From Hypericum androsaemum (Eukaryota > Streptophyta > Magnoliopsida > Malpighiales > Hypericaceae), in contig OZ023190.1 in NCBI GenBank assembly GCA_963995505.1, positions 10,472,162 through 10,536,161 on the forward strand: a stretch of 64,000 nucleotides of DNA, given 5' to 3'. The first letter of the stretch is position 1. Each line of letters opens with the position of its first letter. The translations under genes and the position numbers were made by a program. The notes under the pieces were generated by a model, which had not been told where the DNA came from, made no database searches, and worked only from the letters and a program-made list of their open reading frames with translations. Of the stretch, positions 1 through 10,639 are shown piece after piece.

Positions 1-600
1 TCTCATTCTCATAAGTTGATACTATTCTATGACAATTTGATTTCGCATCAAATTTGATCTCGAATTCAAACGATTTCGGTCAAGCACCTAATATATCATT
101 TTCTTTGCATATATGAAGTAACAGATTTTTTGAAAATTTTTAAAATAAAATATACTTCATATTCTACTGTGTTGTCCTTAAAACCTAACTCATATTTTAA
201 ACCTAAAGTGAAAAATATCTACGTGAAAATTTTACTACCATAAATGGAACGGTATATATTTTTCTCGATTGTTAGTCTTCTACAATGACATTGGATATAA
301 ATAATGAGTATCTATTTGAATTCAAAACTGACCAAGTAAATGACTAGTTAACTTTGATTGGCTCGATTTCAAGAAAATAATGAGAAAGATATAGGATCAC
401 TCGACCCTACTCAAATAATACCCTTTTACGAAGTATTATAACTTAAAGGAGTTGGATTGTGTGTTGTCACTAATAGAGTGAGCATCACTATTCGAGGTAT
501 GATTTGGACCGTTAGATGAGGAAAAGACACGCGTGGATTTAATCATACAGTTGAGATTCACTGGGGTGGATACAATATTTCACCCCAAAAAATGAACAAT
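1..600. other. AT-rich intergenic DNA, no gene seen
   Basis: No sustained reading frame or recognisable domain. Positions 470-600 contain a 'gaccgttagatgag... ggtggatacaatatttcacccc' stretch that resembles the flank of the 28.6-29.0 kb repeat, so it may be the edge of a small transposable element. Confidence 0.5.
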
Positions 601-810
601 GTTACAAAATGCGACATACAGTAGTACTTAGGCGTCAAGCAATGGTACAACATGCGACATTCAATACTGCAACATGCTTTTCATATAAACTTTCAATGGT
701 GCAACATGTGTCATACAAGGGTGGGTGCATCATTCGACATATAGTGGTACTTCGACGTCAGACGATTGTGCAATATGCTTTAAATATAAACTTCCAACAC
801 TGTCCCATGT
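590..810. repeat. Degenerate short tandem array with GGTACAACATGCGACAT-like units
   Basis: The phrases 'aatggtacaacatgcgacatt', 'aatggtgcaacatgtgtcata' and 'agtggtacttcgacgtc' recur at roughly 40-60 bp spacing. Similar phrases ('ggtacattaatgg', 'gtacaacatg') occur at 28.68-28.88 kb. It looks like the internal minisatellite of a small element. The short open frames across it are probably not genes. Confidence 0.4.
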
Positions 811-829
811 AATATATAATATTATATGT

Positions 830-1055
830 TTGTAATCACGCATGCGGACCCTTTCATGTTGTATGTACGTTGCATAATTCTCATTACATAGCATAGAGTT
901 ACATAAAAGAAGGTAGGACAACCCTAATACATCGACCCAAACAACAAAGAACTCTATGCTACGAGGACGTCTACAAAGTCTATCTTTATCTTCATACATC
1001 GACTAGATACATCGGAGTATATAATTACTACAATACTCACTCTCAAGTTGGAGTG
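830..1055 (-). repeat. Probable 3' LTR remnant of the old copia element
   Basis: Read on the minus strand, a stretch starting TGAGAGTGAGTATTGTAG (about 1050 downward) lies just beyond the copia RNase H region. This is where the 3' LTR of a minus-strand element should be. No second LTR copy was found to confirm it, so the limits are inferred. Confidence 0.3.
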
Positions 1056-1319
1056 TGGGGATTAAAAATGCCAAACTTGCGAACAAAATTTTTAAACTAA
1101 TCTTGGGCAATCGCCTTTGTAAACATGTCCTCTAATTGACACAAAGTTTCAACCTTGAGAGGAGAAATTTCACGGGATTGAACCTATTCACGTACAAAAT
1201 AACAATCCTTCTCCACATACTTGGTACTTTTATGATATACTGAATTCATAGCAATGTGTAGAGCGACCTGGTTGTCACAAAATAAAAGAGTTGGATGCTT
1301 AAAAGATACTGCCCAACTC

Positions 1320-3770
1320 TTTAAACATTCATCACAACTAGAAAATTTCACTCACATCGACAACCACGGCTCTATACTCCACTTCAGCAGTGGAGCGTGA
1401 TACAACAAGCTGCTTTTTGGTGCACTTGGAAATAAGAGAACCACCAAAAGACATAAGATAGCTAGTAGGAGAACGCTGTGTCATGGGACAACCCACATAA
1501 TTTGTATTTGAATACGCCTTATGCTCCAAATTAGGCAAAATTTTTGGAAGAACACCTTAACCAGGGGTAGTCTTCAAGTATCAGAGGACTCGATCGACTG
1601 CATCAACATGTCGCAGACATGGATTGGTCACTAATTGGCTGAGATTCTTCACATCATATGCTATATCCGGACGAGTAATAGTCAAATACATAAGTTTGCC
1701 AACCAAACGTCTATAGCGACCAGAATCAGTGATAGCCTTGTCCTAGACTTAAGGAGATGATTCTGCTTAATCGAAAAATGACAAGCACGAGCACCAACCT
1801 TTTCACATTCCTTTAGAATGTCAATGGTGTATTTTTGTTAACTGACCATTGGAAGTAGTGGTTACCCCAATCCCCAAAAAATATTTTAGGACCCTAAAAC
1901 TATGATTCCAAATTGATCATTAAGGTGGGAATTAGTGGTATGAAGCATCTGAATATGATTGCCAGCCATTTTGACATCATCACCATATAGAGCGATATCA
2001 AAACTCGTAGGTCTTCCCGATAATATTGCTTAATCTGCTCGACATCGAGTAAAACCCAAGAATAGTAATGAGGACGTCAGCTTTCTATACTAAGACCGTG
2101 AAGCCTATTTAAGTCCATATAAGAACTTCTTTAATCGGCATACCCGGGAATCACTACGTTGGCATACCTTGGGTGCCTTTCATGTATACTTCCTTTCAAA
2201 TCGCTATAAAGGAAGGCGTTATTCACATGCAATTGATGTATAATCCAATCTTGTTTGAAAATTAATGCAAGTAAACACCTCGTCGAAACCACCTTGGTTA
2301 CATGAGCAAAAGTCTCGTGATAGTCCATGCCTTTTATTTTCTTGAAACCACGAGCTAGTAGACGAGCATTGTACCCCTCAACCGTCCCATCGGGTTTGTA
2401 TTTTATCTTGTACACACACTTTTAATCAAGGGAAAATTATTAATAGCCCCTAGTGTTTGGTCTATTCGGTGCTCACCTCTTGTCTTTCAAAAATTGATTA
2501 AAAACTCTCCATAGTTTGACAAAAGTGTACTCCGGGGTCCCTAAAGCCAGAATCGGAGTTTTTCTCTGGCGAGGTCCCACATGAAATGACATAAATGCCA
2601 TTACACTAAAAAAAACATCTCCTTAAACACAAAACAAAAAACCTCACCTGTCGTCTTCATCTTCTTCCTAACAACACCTTTAAACCTTGGAACCTTCATC
2701 ATCTTCCTAACAACCACAAAACCCAGAAAATTAATCAACAAACAAAAAAAACCATTTTCTTCCTCCCATCGACCCCGAGGTCCACCGCCTCAGATCCTTT
2801 GCCAGTCCGTGTCAAAAATAAGCTAAAAATTAATGGACGATATTAAAAGCTAAAAAGAATTAAACCAAACGAAAAAAATAATTATACATACAGATAGAGG
2901 AATGAAAAAAGGAAAAAAATTAATTGGTTTTTTCTTCTTCTTCTTCCAGAAAATGACCTCCGCGTCGAGGTCAAAGCCGTCAACCGCCCTAACCTCGACG
3001 AGGTTGGAGTTTCGAAAGAGTCGGCAGAGGGGACCTACGCTGAAGAGGTCCCTGGGATTTAATTGATGAATATTTTGGTCGATGGTGGAGTACGAGACCA
3101 AGAGCCACCATGAATTCCTCTCTTCTTGTTGCCTTTAGAGTGTCGCCGGTCGAAATCCTCCGTTGGAGCAAGATACAGAGCAAGATGAAGGACGGGAATG
3201 GTTGGTCAGGGATGATTAGTGTAATCCGGAGACATGAGCTACCCATGAATCCATGAAGATGGTGATTTTGTTTATCTTGGTCGGGAACGGTTGGTCGGGG
3301 ACGATTTAGGGGGTAGGAGGTTGATCTTGGTTTTGTTTGTTCTGTTTCAAGAATTGGGTTGTTGGAACTAGTTTCTTGATTTCATGATTTTGATTTTGAT
3401 TATGATTATTTTTTGGATCTGATTTCTTAATTTTTTGAAGATGGTGTTCATATTTTTTGTGTTTAAAGGTTGAAGAAATTTTTTTTATTTATTTTTAATG
3501 CAAAGGCATTTGTGTCATTTCATGTGGGTCTTCACCGGATAAAAATTCCTATTCTGGCTTCAGGGTTCCAGAGTACACTATTGCCAAACTGTGGAGAATT
3601 GTTAATCAATTTTCGAAAGACAGGTTTGAGCACCAAATAGACCAAACACCAAGGACTATTAATAATTTTCTCTTTAATCAATGACTTATTTTCCCAAGGG
3701 TTAGTGAACCAGCGTCCCTCTCCCATTACGTTGAGATCAACCACTTTACTTTGTATTGAGTCTCGCCAAC
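1320..3770 (-). pseudogene. Copia reverse transcriptase and RNase H, decayed
   Basis: The RT N-terminal part (2131-2415) contains KIKYKPDGTVE, a degenerate ARG(F)xxxxGxDYxETFA box and a QLHVNNAFL box, the usual copia pattern in which the D of the D-x-N-A-F-L box is here N. Further down, around 1640-1690, minus-strand LTITRPDIAYDVK is the conserved TRPDI segment before RNase H. RNase H (1338-1538) shows ADYxGxxxTxRSPTSY and STAEVEYRA. The coding sequence resumes on the far side of the 2430-3672 insertion (3682-3760: GRWFTNPWENKSLIK), which places the insertion exactly inside RT. The gene cannot make a full product. Confidence 0.75.
2430..3672. mobile_element. MULE-type non-autonomous TIR element (1243 bp) inserted in copia RT
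   Basis: The two ends are long inverted repeats, alike over about 170 bp or more; the outer bases are GGGAAAATTATTAATAG on the left and, read inward from the right, GAGAAAATTATTAATAG. The element is flanked by a perfect 9-bp duplication TTTAATCAA at 2421-2429 and 3673-3681. A 9-bp duplication with long TIRs is the hallmark of Mutator-like elements. The interior (about 2.75-3.35 kb) is more GC-rich than the TIRs and could be captured host sequence, but I recognise no gene in it. It encodes no transposase. Confidence 0.85.
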
Positions 3771-3778
3771 AAGAGCTT

Positions 3779-4116
3779 CTAATAGGACTGAGGTTCTTCT
3801 AGGGTGCTGAGAGCATTTAAATAAACTTGATGGACATGTGAGAAACATTTATAACTCATAATATGAGCTACATGATATAATTTTGAGTTACCGGAAGAAG
3901 GAGTAGATGACATGGATGGCTTGTTATGTTGCGTAAGAACAAGCGAGGGTGGAGCTTGACTTTGTAATCTATGAGGTGGGTAGGTTATTGGCATGGATGT
4001 GCATTACATCGTGGTTGTATGCTGCCCGATTCATGTTGTTGGAAACCTGCTCGGTCGCAATGGGTAACATTTGACCATCCAAAGTAGGTGATGAACTCTC
4101 ATTAATGACCCGAGGA
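3779..4116 (-). pseudogene. Copia polyprotein hinge between integrase and RT
   Basis: The minus-strand translation ending NSKLYHVAHIMSYKCF...YLNALSTLEEPQSY matches the 'S..N(H/Y)xxSYxxFSxxHxAFLxALSTxxEPxS(F/Y)' hinge common to many plant copia elements. It directly abuts the target duplication of the solo LTR at 4117-4121. Confidence 0.6.
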
Positions 4117-4121
4117 ATATT

Positions 4122-4818
4122 TGTTGTTTGTGGGAGGTGGTGTACTTGATTAGGATTTTTATAGTCGAGGAAAGAGTTAGACTTTTTCTCAATAAGCTTC
4201 AGGCGAATCTTGGATATTCGAAACTTTCTGAGATAGGTAGAGAGGAGAATGACTATTGCTAATGCTTATGCAATGAGTGTTCGGAGTGAGTTGCAAATGA
4301 GGGGGAGAGGCCTATTTATAGGCTGTGGAGGGCTGAAATCCGAGGGGCTGCCTGGCATCTCCGAAGGGACTCCATCCCTTCCGAAGAGGCATCTCAGGCC
4401 TGCCTGTAGGCCGAAGGGGCGCCTGTTGCTGCTTCGCATCCCTTCGCCATTTAGTCCAAGTTTCGCACTCCTTCGGCCGTCTGGAAGTTTCAGGGACGTT
4501 TTGGACCCGTCCGGAATTTGCCAAAATTAAAGACTCCTCAGCTCCTCGCGACACGTGCAAAGTACACCACAAAGTGCCCATTGTGACCTGCATCCAATGC
4601 GCGCGCGCCATGCGCACGCGCTTGCTTGGATGGTGCGTCGCAACGGTCCGAGTTGGCTTTCCTTTCCTAGCTAACAAGGAGTATCTCCTTATAAACTAAA
4701 AAAATCTTGTTGCACTTTCCAATGTGGGATTGCCATTTTCCATTTTCAATTTTGGGCCTTCCACTTTAGGTTTTCACACTTTGGACCAAATGCATTCATT
4801 TTGAATTCAAACCCAACA
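4122..4818 (-). mobile_element. Solo LTR of copia family 2 (697 bp), duplication ATATT
   Basis: It starts TGTTGTTT and ends CCCAACA on the plus strand, with perfect 5-bp duplications ATATT at 4117-4121 and 4819-4823. It is homologous to the LTR at 11649-12691: 'gtggtgtacttgattagga', the 'ttcaggcgaa(t/c)cttgga(t/a)attcgaaactttctgaga' block, 'ggcctatttataggc' and the terminal 'caaacccaaca' are shared. It is therefore the product of LTR-LTR recombination of a full element. The open frames over it (4249-4530, 4312-4677) are not genes. Confidence 0.9.
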
Positions 4819-4823
4819 ATATT

Positions 4824-6020
4824 AGCCTCACTTCGAGATGGATGTCGTTCCTCTCTTGTTATTGACATCTCCGTGCCCATCGTAAAGTGGTCAAGAAGGG
4901 ACTTGCAGGAAGCAACAACAAATCTATCCTTGTTGTTTAGTAATCTAATACTACGTCGGTCATAGTGTCACGATATGGGAATAAATTTTTGACAAAAGTT
5001 ACATCTTGAGCGACATAAAACTCTTGTTGATGAGGATCATAAACCCTATAGCCCTTCTGATCGAATAGATATCCAATGAATACGAAAAGACGACTACGTT
5101 CATCAAACTTGTCTGTCCTGGTGCGATTATGCACATATGTGAGACAGCAAAAAATCTGTAGGTGATTGTAGTGAGCTGGATGGCCAAAGTTGATCTCATA
5201 TGGAGTTTTGTTCTTAAGAGCACAGGATGGAGATCGATTGATTAGATAAGTAGTTGCAAAAATGCACTCCCCCCAAAATCATATAAGCAAATTTGCTTGA
5301 AATCGTAATGGCCTAGCAACTTCAAGAATGTGGTGATGTTTACGCTCGACAACTCCATTTTTGTTGGGGAGTGAAAGTACATGTTGTCTGTAGAAGAATA
5401 TCATGATCCTCATTGTATTTTTGAATAATACTCGAAAACAATTCTGAACCATTGTTAGTCTGAATAGTCTCGACTCCCTTACTAAATTATTTCCTAACCA
5501 TATTGCAAAATGCCTTTAAGTAACAGGGACCTCTGATTTGTACTTCATAAGAAAGGTCTGAACATCTCTACTAAAATTGTCAATAATTGTTAAGAAATAG
5601 TGAGCTCTGATGGTTGGCGAAGTCTGATATGGGCTTTAAATATCACAATGACTTAACCATAAACATGTAGTTGATTTGATATAACTCAAAGGAAAATACA
5701 ATCTTGTATGTTTAGTATGAAGGCAAGAATCACAATGACTAAAAGTCTCAGGGAAAACCAAATTCTAAAATAAAGGAACATGCCTCATTTTCTCTATGTT
5801 GATATGACCAAGACGGCGATGCCAAATCTCCGCATCCGATTCTGACCCGGCAGAGACCACCACCCTATTCTCATATATTCAAAATAATACAAATTATCTC
5901 TTTGTTTACCCGTTCCAATCTGGTACCAGTCTTGAATGACACAAAAATCAGCATAAAATATTATGGCACAGTTGAGATCGCCCATTGGCACCAAAAGAAC
6001 TGGACCAACGACTACCCTTT
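4824..6020 (-). pseudogene. Copia integrase and GAG-pre-integrase, decayed
   Basis: The integrase C-terminal part (4937-5134) contains DKFDERSRLFVFIGY and KGYRVYDP...FYVAQDVTF, typical of copia integrase ends. A +1 frame at 4999-5223 supplies the preceding TKxxxRSTLAIQ..HMC segment, which shows a frameshift. Around 5.34 kb the minus strand reads NGVVERKHHHILE, the end of the DDE core. At 5794-5994 FCVIQDWYQIGTGKQRDNLYY is the segment just before GAG-pre-integrase. It is non-functional. Confidence 0.7.
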
Positions 6021-6095
6021 TAGATTAATGACCCGAACATAAGGTGAGACCCCGATTATCTCGAAGTCATTTTTTCTGCTTCAACAATCTGAGAA

Positions 6096-6311
6096 GAATT
6101 GACATGGGCAACTATCCGAGAAGAGTTGATATGGGCGACGATCCGAGGAGAGTCAAGTTGGCGACAATCCAAGGAGAGTCGACATGGGCGATGATCTGAG
6201 GAGAGTCAAAATTGGCGATGATCCAAGGAGGGTCGAAGTTGCCAACGATATGAGGAGAGTCGAAGTTGGCTACGATCCGAGGAGAGTGAAAGTTGGCGAC
6301 GATCCAATGAG
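6096..6311. repeat. 27-bp minisatellite, about 8 units
   Basis: Units of the form GTCGAAGTTGGCGACGATCCGAGGAGA repeat with period 27 (one unit is 26). The plus frame from 6184 reads a degenerate 9-residue repeat (GDDPRRVKV-like). Unit divergence and the absence of an initiation or termination context argue against a real protein. Confidence 0.75.
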
Positions 6312-6409
6312 ACCTGGATACCCTTCAAAATATTTTCGCCCTCCAACAGGTTCCCAACCAGTCGTCCCGATAAATTGGTGCCTCACAGAAGACGAAGGAA
6401 ATTAAAAGG

Positions 6410-7140
6410 GGTATAAAGTTAAAAAAAAATTAAACAATTGGGTTCGAGAGAAGACGAAGGAAAATGATGGGTTTTGTTGAACATTTAAGGGTTCGTGCGG
6501 GTGTAATGGAATAGATAAATGGACGTTCTATTAGGCTGTTGGTTATGAGTAGTAGATCTATAAATGGTTACTTTACGTTTGAGCTTTGGTTGGAGCTTGT
6601 TAATTGCGTGTGTAAATTAATTGAGTTTTCTTGAGTATTTGCTTGGGTGTTTTTGGTTCTTGAGGTTGAAGAAGATATTTTTTGTTATTTCGTTAAGGTA
6701 TAAAGATCATTTCCTTTTTAAGAGGACTATTGACGTCAGCGAGGCACCTTAGATTAATATTAATTCAAAGAACATAGACGATAAAATAATTTTTCAAATG
6801 AGAAGGACCCTATTAGTTATTACACTATAGACCAAGAATCTATGGATAATTTGCCCAAGATGTATTGATAATTTTTGTCGAACCGGATAACCTATTCTAA
6901 ATTATGGTAGACCTAATAGTAAATTGTATCAAAACACAAAATCTTAAAACATTTGAGTTAGGGTTGAGCATCCAACACAAAAATCTTAAACTGTTGTTCG
7001 GTTTGATTTGTTTTACCAGACTAGTTGAGATCTATTTTACGATTTTTGGTTTATTTGCTCGACTCTAATTTGAGTGATTTATTTTTCAATAACACGTGGT
7101 CAAAAAAATTTTCTTTTTTTAGAATAGTAGTGCGAAGCCT
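6410..7140. other. Intergenic, no gene seen
   Basis: AT-rich non-coding sequence. No sustained open frame, tRNA-like fold or clear repeat boundary was found. Confidence 0.4.
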
Positions 7141-7280
7141 AATTTTAAGATATTGGATTACAAAATAGAAATATGAAATACATAAACAGATAAAAATAAC
7201 ACCAAGCGAAAGTCAACAACAATCCGAAGTACACAGAATGGCACAAGTGAATGCGAAGGGTAGTCGAGAAGCCTCTAGAG

Positions 7281-8148
7281 CCAAGGACCAAGGCGAAGTT
7301 ATGCTGAGACAAACAACAGCTGAAAACCACAGGTAACGTCATAGACGCAGCCTCGTGGGCATTTAGATGCATACAAGATGCACCGAAATGAGAGCTAAGG
7401 TCGAACAAGTTTGACCGAGATAAATTTCTCCACCTGCAACAACAGGAAAAGAGTCGAGATCCATACATAACTCGGATCAAACCTGGACCGATCTAAGCAA
7501 AAGATCACACAATAAAAAAACCAAACAAGAGAAGAAAAAAATCCCTAAACAAGTGGGGGTTTGGGCAATAAAATGTAACAATAACTAAAATATCAGAGAA
7601 CATAAACATAATAAAACAAGTAAAAATCATATAAAAATAGGAAAGAACACCAGAAATAGACCGGAGGGGAAGTTGACACTGACCAACCCCTCCGGCCTCC
7701 ATATACGACCAAGGACCAAGGCAAAATTATGCCGAGACAAGCAACGGCTGAAAACCACAAGGTAACATAATAGACGCAGCTTCGTGGGCATATAGATGTA
7801 TACAAGATGTATCGAAATGAGAGCTAAGGTCGAACGAGTTTGACCGAGATAAATTTCTCCACCTGCAACAACAAGAAAAGAGTCGAGATCCACACATATC
7901 TCGGATCAACCTGGACCGATCCAAACAAAAGATCACACAACAAAGAAACCAAACAAGAAAAAAAATCATAAACAAGTAGGGGTCTGGGCAATAAAACAGA
8001 GCAACATAAAATACAACAATAACTAAAATATCAGAGAACATAAATATAATAAAATAAGTAAAAATCATAGAAAAAAGGGAAAGAACACTAGAAATAAACC
8101 GGAGGTGAGGTTGACACTGACCAATCCCTCCGGCCTCCATGTACGACC
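7281..8148 (-). repeat. Tandem direct duplication, unit about 430-440 bp
   Basis: The block from 'ccaaggaccaaggc' at 7281 recurs at 7709 (period 428), and the block ending 'ccctccggcctccat(a/g)tacgacc' at 7710 recurs ending at 8148 (period 438). Minus-strand frames in both units begin MEAGG(V/I)GQCQ. The CCGGAGGGG/ACCAACCCCTCCGG motif is also found near 20.2 kb and 50.35 kb. The sequence is probably part of a repeated transposon, perhaps the 5' part of a LINE, but the class is not certain. Confidence 0.75.
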
Positions 8149-8579
8149 AACCTGAGCTCTAACGTCGGGAGCCTGAGGGCTGGTTTAGAACTGCTGAAAT
8201 CAGGGGTTGTGACGGAGCCCAAGCACCCAAGAACTAGGAGCTCCAACAAGGAGAAACCAAAACTTGGAGCCAAGGACTGGAAAGAAGAGTAGCTGGTGGT
8301 TGAAGTACGAGGAGGAGCTAGCGGTGGAGGTAGGAGAGTTGAGGAAGACTGAAAAGAAAAAGAAAAGGAAAAATTCCCCCAAAAGGGCAAGAAAAGAAGG
8401 GCTACTGAAGGGAGGACGGATTGAGTGGGGACTAATAAAAAGTTATCCATAGGTGGGGATTAGATTTAGAGCCCTTAGATTCGATTTAAAAAAAAAATTT
8501 ACATCCAATGGTCAATAACCAATCAGGGACATTTTTGACTTTTTAAACAAAAAACTAGGTTAAACCAACCATCTCTCTT

Positions 8580-8665
8580 CCTCTCCCACCCTCTCTTTCA
8601 CTAATTAAAAAATCTCTCCCCTCTCTCTCCTCTCTCTCTCTCCTCTCTCTCTCTCTCCCCCCCAA
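8580..8665. repeat. CT-rich microsatellite
   Basis: Runs of TCTCTCTC with occasional CC, next to a polypyrimidine stretch 'cccccccaacc'. Confidence 0.7.
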
Positions 8666-8773
8666 CCAAAGAAACCACCCACCTCCGGAGAAATCCAGGA
8701 AATGGATCCTATGGTGTTGGTTACGGATCTGCTGGCCGAGTCCCGTCCGCTGCTGCCCGACGTCACCCCGCCG

Positions 8774-8813
8774 TCGAGGAGAGAGAGAGCTCGACGGAAG
8801 AAGAAGGAGCCGT

Positions 8814-8862
<49 letters not shown>

Positions 8863-8865
8863 CGG
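8774..8865. repeat. (GA)n microsatellite
   Basis: A long GAGAGA run inside a GC-rich segment (8700-8960). The open frame 8702-9040 across it is low-complexity (RERERE) and has no recognisable domain, so I do not call a gene. Confidence 0.8.
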
Positions 8866-8990
8866 GGAGAGAGCCCACGAACCCGCGCCGTGCCTAGAGG
8901 AGACGTGCTCGTCGTCGCTCGTCCGTCGCCTGGAGTACCGCCGTCGCTTGCTGTCTGTGAAGAAGAAGAAGAAACGACGGAAGGAGAATA

Positions 8991-9545
8991 CAGTAGTGAT
9001 ATTGGTTTTCTACGGTAGTGATATTAGTTTTCTACAGTAGTGATATTGGTTTTCGCGACCTCTTTTGTTTGGTTTGAGTCTCTAATGATATTGGTTTTAG
9101 TTTGTATGATATTGGTTTCAATCACTAATGATATTGGTTTGAGTATGTATTAATATTGGTTTTGAGTACGTACTGATATTGGTTTGAGTACGTACTGATA
9201 TTGGTTTTTGTCTATACTGATATTGGTTTTACTCTGTACTGATATTGGTTTCAATCGCTAATAATATTAGCTTGAGTATGTATTGATATTGGTTTGAGTA
9301 CATCTTGTTATTGATTTGATTACCTATTGATATTGGTTTTAGTACGTATTGACATTGGTTTTAGTCTATACTGATATTAGTTTTCAGATGTAATGATATT
9401 TGTTTGAGTACGTACTGATATTGGTTTGAGTACGTACTGATATTGATTTGAGCACGTACTAATATTGGTTTGAGCACGTACTGATATTGGTTTGAGTACG
9501 TAATGATATTGGTTTGAGTACGTACTGATATTGGTTTTCTATTGT
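8991..9545. repeat. 22-bp minisatellite, core GATATTGGTTTG, more than 20 units
   Basis: The unit is close to GATATTGGTTTGAGTACGTACT, repeated with period 22 and some irregular spacing. The same core in the opposite orientation, also with period 22, occurs at 24545-24665. Both arrays lie beside a GA microsatellite and a GC-rich segment, so they look like parts of one element family. Confidence 0.8.
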
Positions 9546-9549
9546 ATTT

Positions 9550-10560
9550 TCGTTCTTTGGTTTTTTGAGTTTATTTAAATAATAATAATCTGGTAGGTGG
9601 TAGAATTTTTGAATTTGACAATAATTTAATGAGAGAGAAAGAATTTCTTCCTCTTTTAACGTGAGATTGGTTTATTTATTTTTTTTACCTTTTTAGTCTT
9701 TCCATAAAAAGTGTGCCAGCTAATTTTCCATCTCCTCTTTTGTTTTTATTAGTTTTCCAATTTTACCCTTAATTATTTTGTTAATACCTAGATTGCCACA
9801 ATCTTCTTTTTAGTCCCCAAATTTGGAGATTAGCCTTGTCCCCATAGAATCTGCCCCTATTGAAGGAGTAGGGAGAGGAATAGTAGGATAGGGAAGAGAG
9901 AGACAATGAAAGAAAGATCCATCTTCGAAGGGGAATTTTTTTTTTGAATTTTAATATTTTCTTTTTGTGAATCTTCAACCGCTCTTCACATCCCTTTCCT
10001 GGACAGGAAAGCGAACAGTCCAATAATTGTTTTTAAAAAATAAATATTATACCACACCAGAATTTAAATCCTATATTTTTATAATTTTATGATTTTTTAT
10101 GCTATTAAACTATACACCATTCCGCAAAAGTCCAACAATTTGTTTTCAGGAAATAGTAGTCAGCAACTAATCCCTACAAATTCTCTGATCAGAATTCAGA
10201 TCCCAACACTCCTGCGGCCCTGCCAACACACGACGCTACAACTCCCCTTTCTAAAAGGAAAAAAAACAACGTTAGAACTTCCCTTTTTTAATGATGATTA
10301 CTACAAGATTAATTTCCCTCTCTATCTTATTGGCCCCCATTAAATACTTTTTAAACAGAAAACTTTCAAGAACACCGTTTGTATATATTAAAAGGGCTAC
10401 CAACCAAAAATATTTAGATTAATTAGTAGAATTTTTTTTTAAACTTAACAAAAATATTTTCAGTTTGTAATATTTAAGAACACATTATTATTAAATATTT
10501 GTTAAGAGAATTTTACACCTTTCAAAGTTTATATCTAATTCGAACATGGATTAATTTGTT
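9550..10560. other. AT-rich intergenic DNA upstream of the small gene
   Basis: No credible gene. A 'tgtatatattaaaa' stretch near 10379-10392 could serve as a TATA box for the gene at 10640, but the distance (about 250 bp) makes this uncertain. Confidence 0.4.
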
Positions 10561-10639
10561 CAGTGGTTGCCTAGATACCGGGTTTATAAACAAAAAAAAA
10601 ATTTACACCGCTCTTATTTCGTCCTGAAACATCAACCCA

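Larger units (their letters stand above)
1056..6080 (-). mobile_element. Degenerate Ty1/copia element, interrupted by two younger insertions
   Basis: On the minus strand the order is GAG-pre-integrase (about 5.8-6.0 kb), integrase (5.64-4.82 kb), hinge (4.1-3.78 kb), reverse transcriptase (3.77-1.6 kb) and RNase H (1.54-1.32 kb), the usual copia order. All parts are full of stops and frameshifts. The RT is split at 2430-3672 by a TIR element with duplication TTTAATCAA, and the integrase/RT hinge is split at 4122-4818 by a solo LTR with duplication ATATT. It is the oldest layer of this locus. Confidence 0.8.

Noticed and set aside
8702..9040. 112-residue open frame rich in Arg and Glu
   Set aside because: It runs through a GA microsatellite and into the 22-bp minisatellite; the composition is explained by simple repeats.
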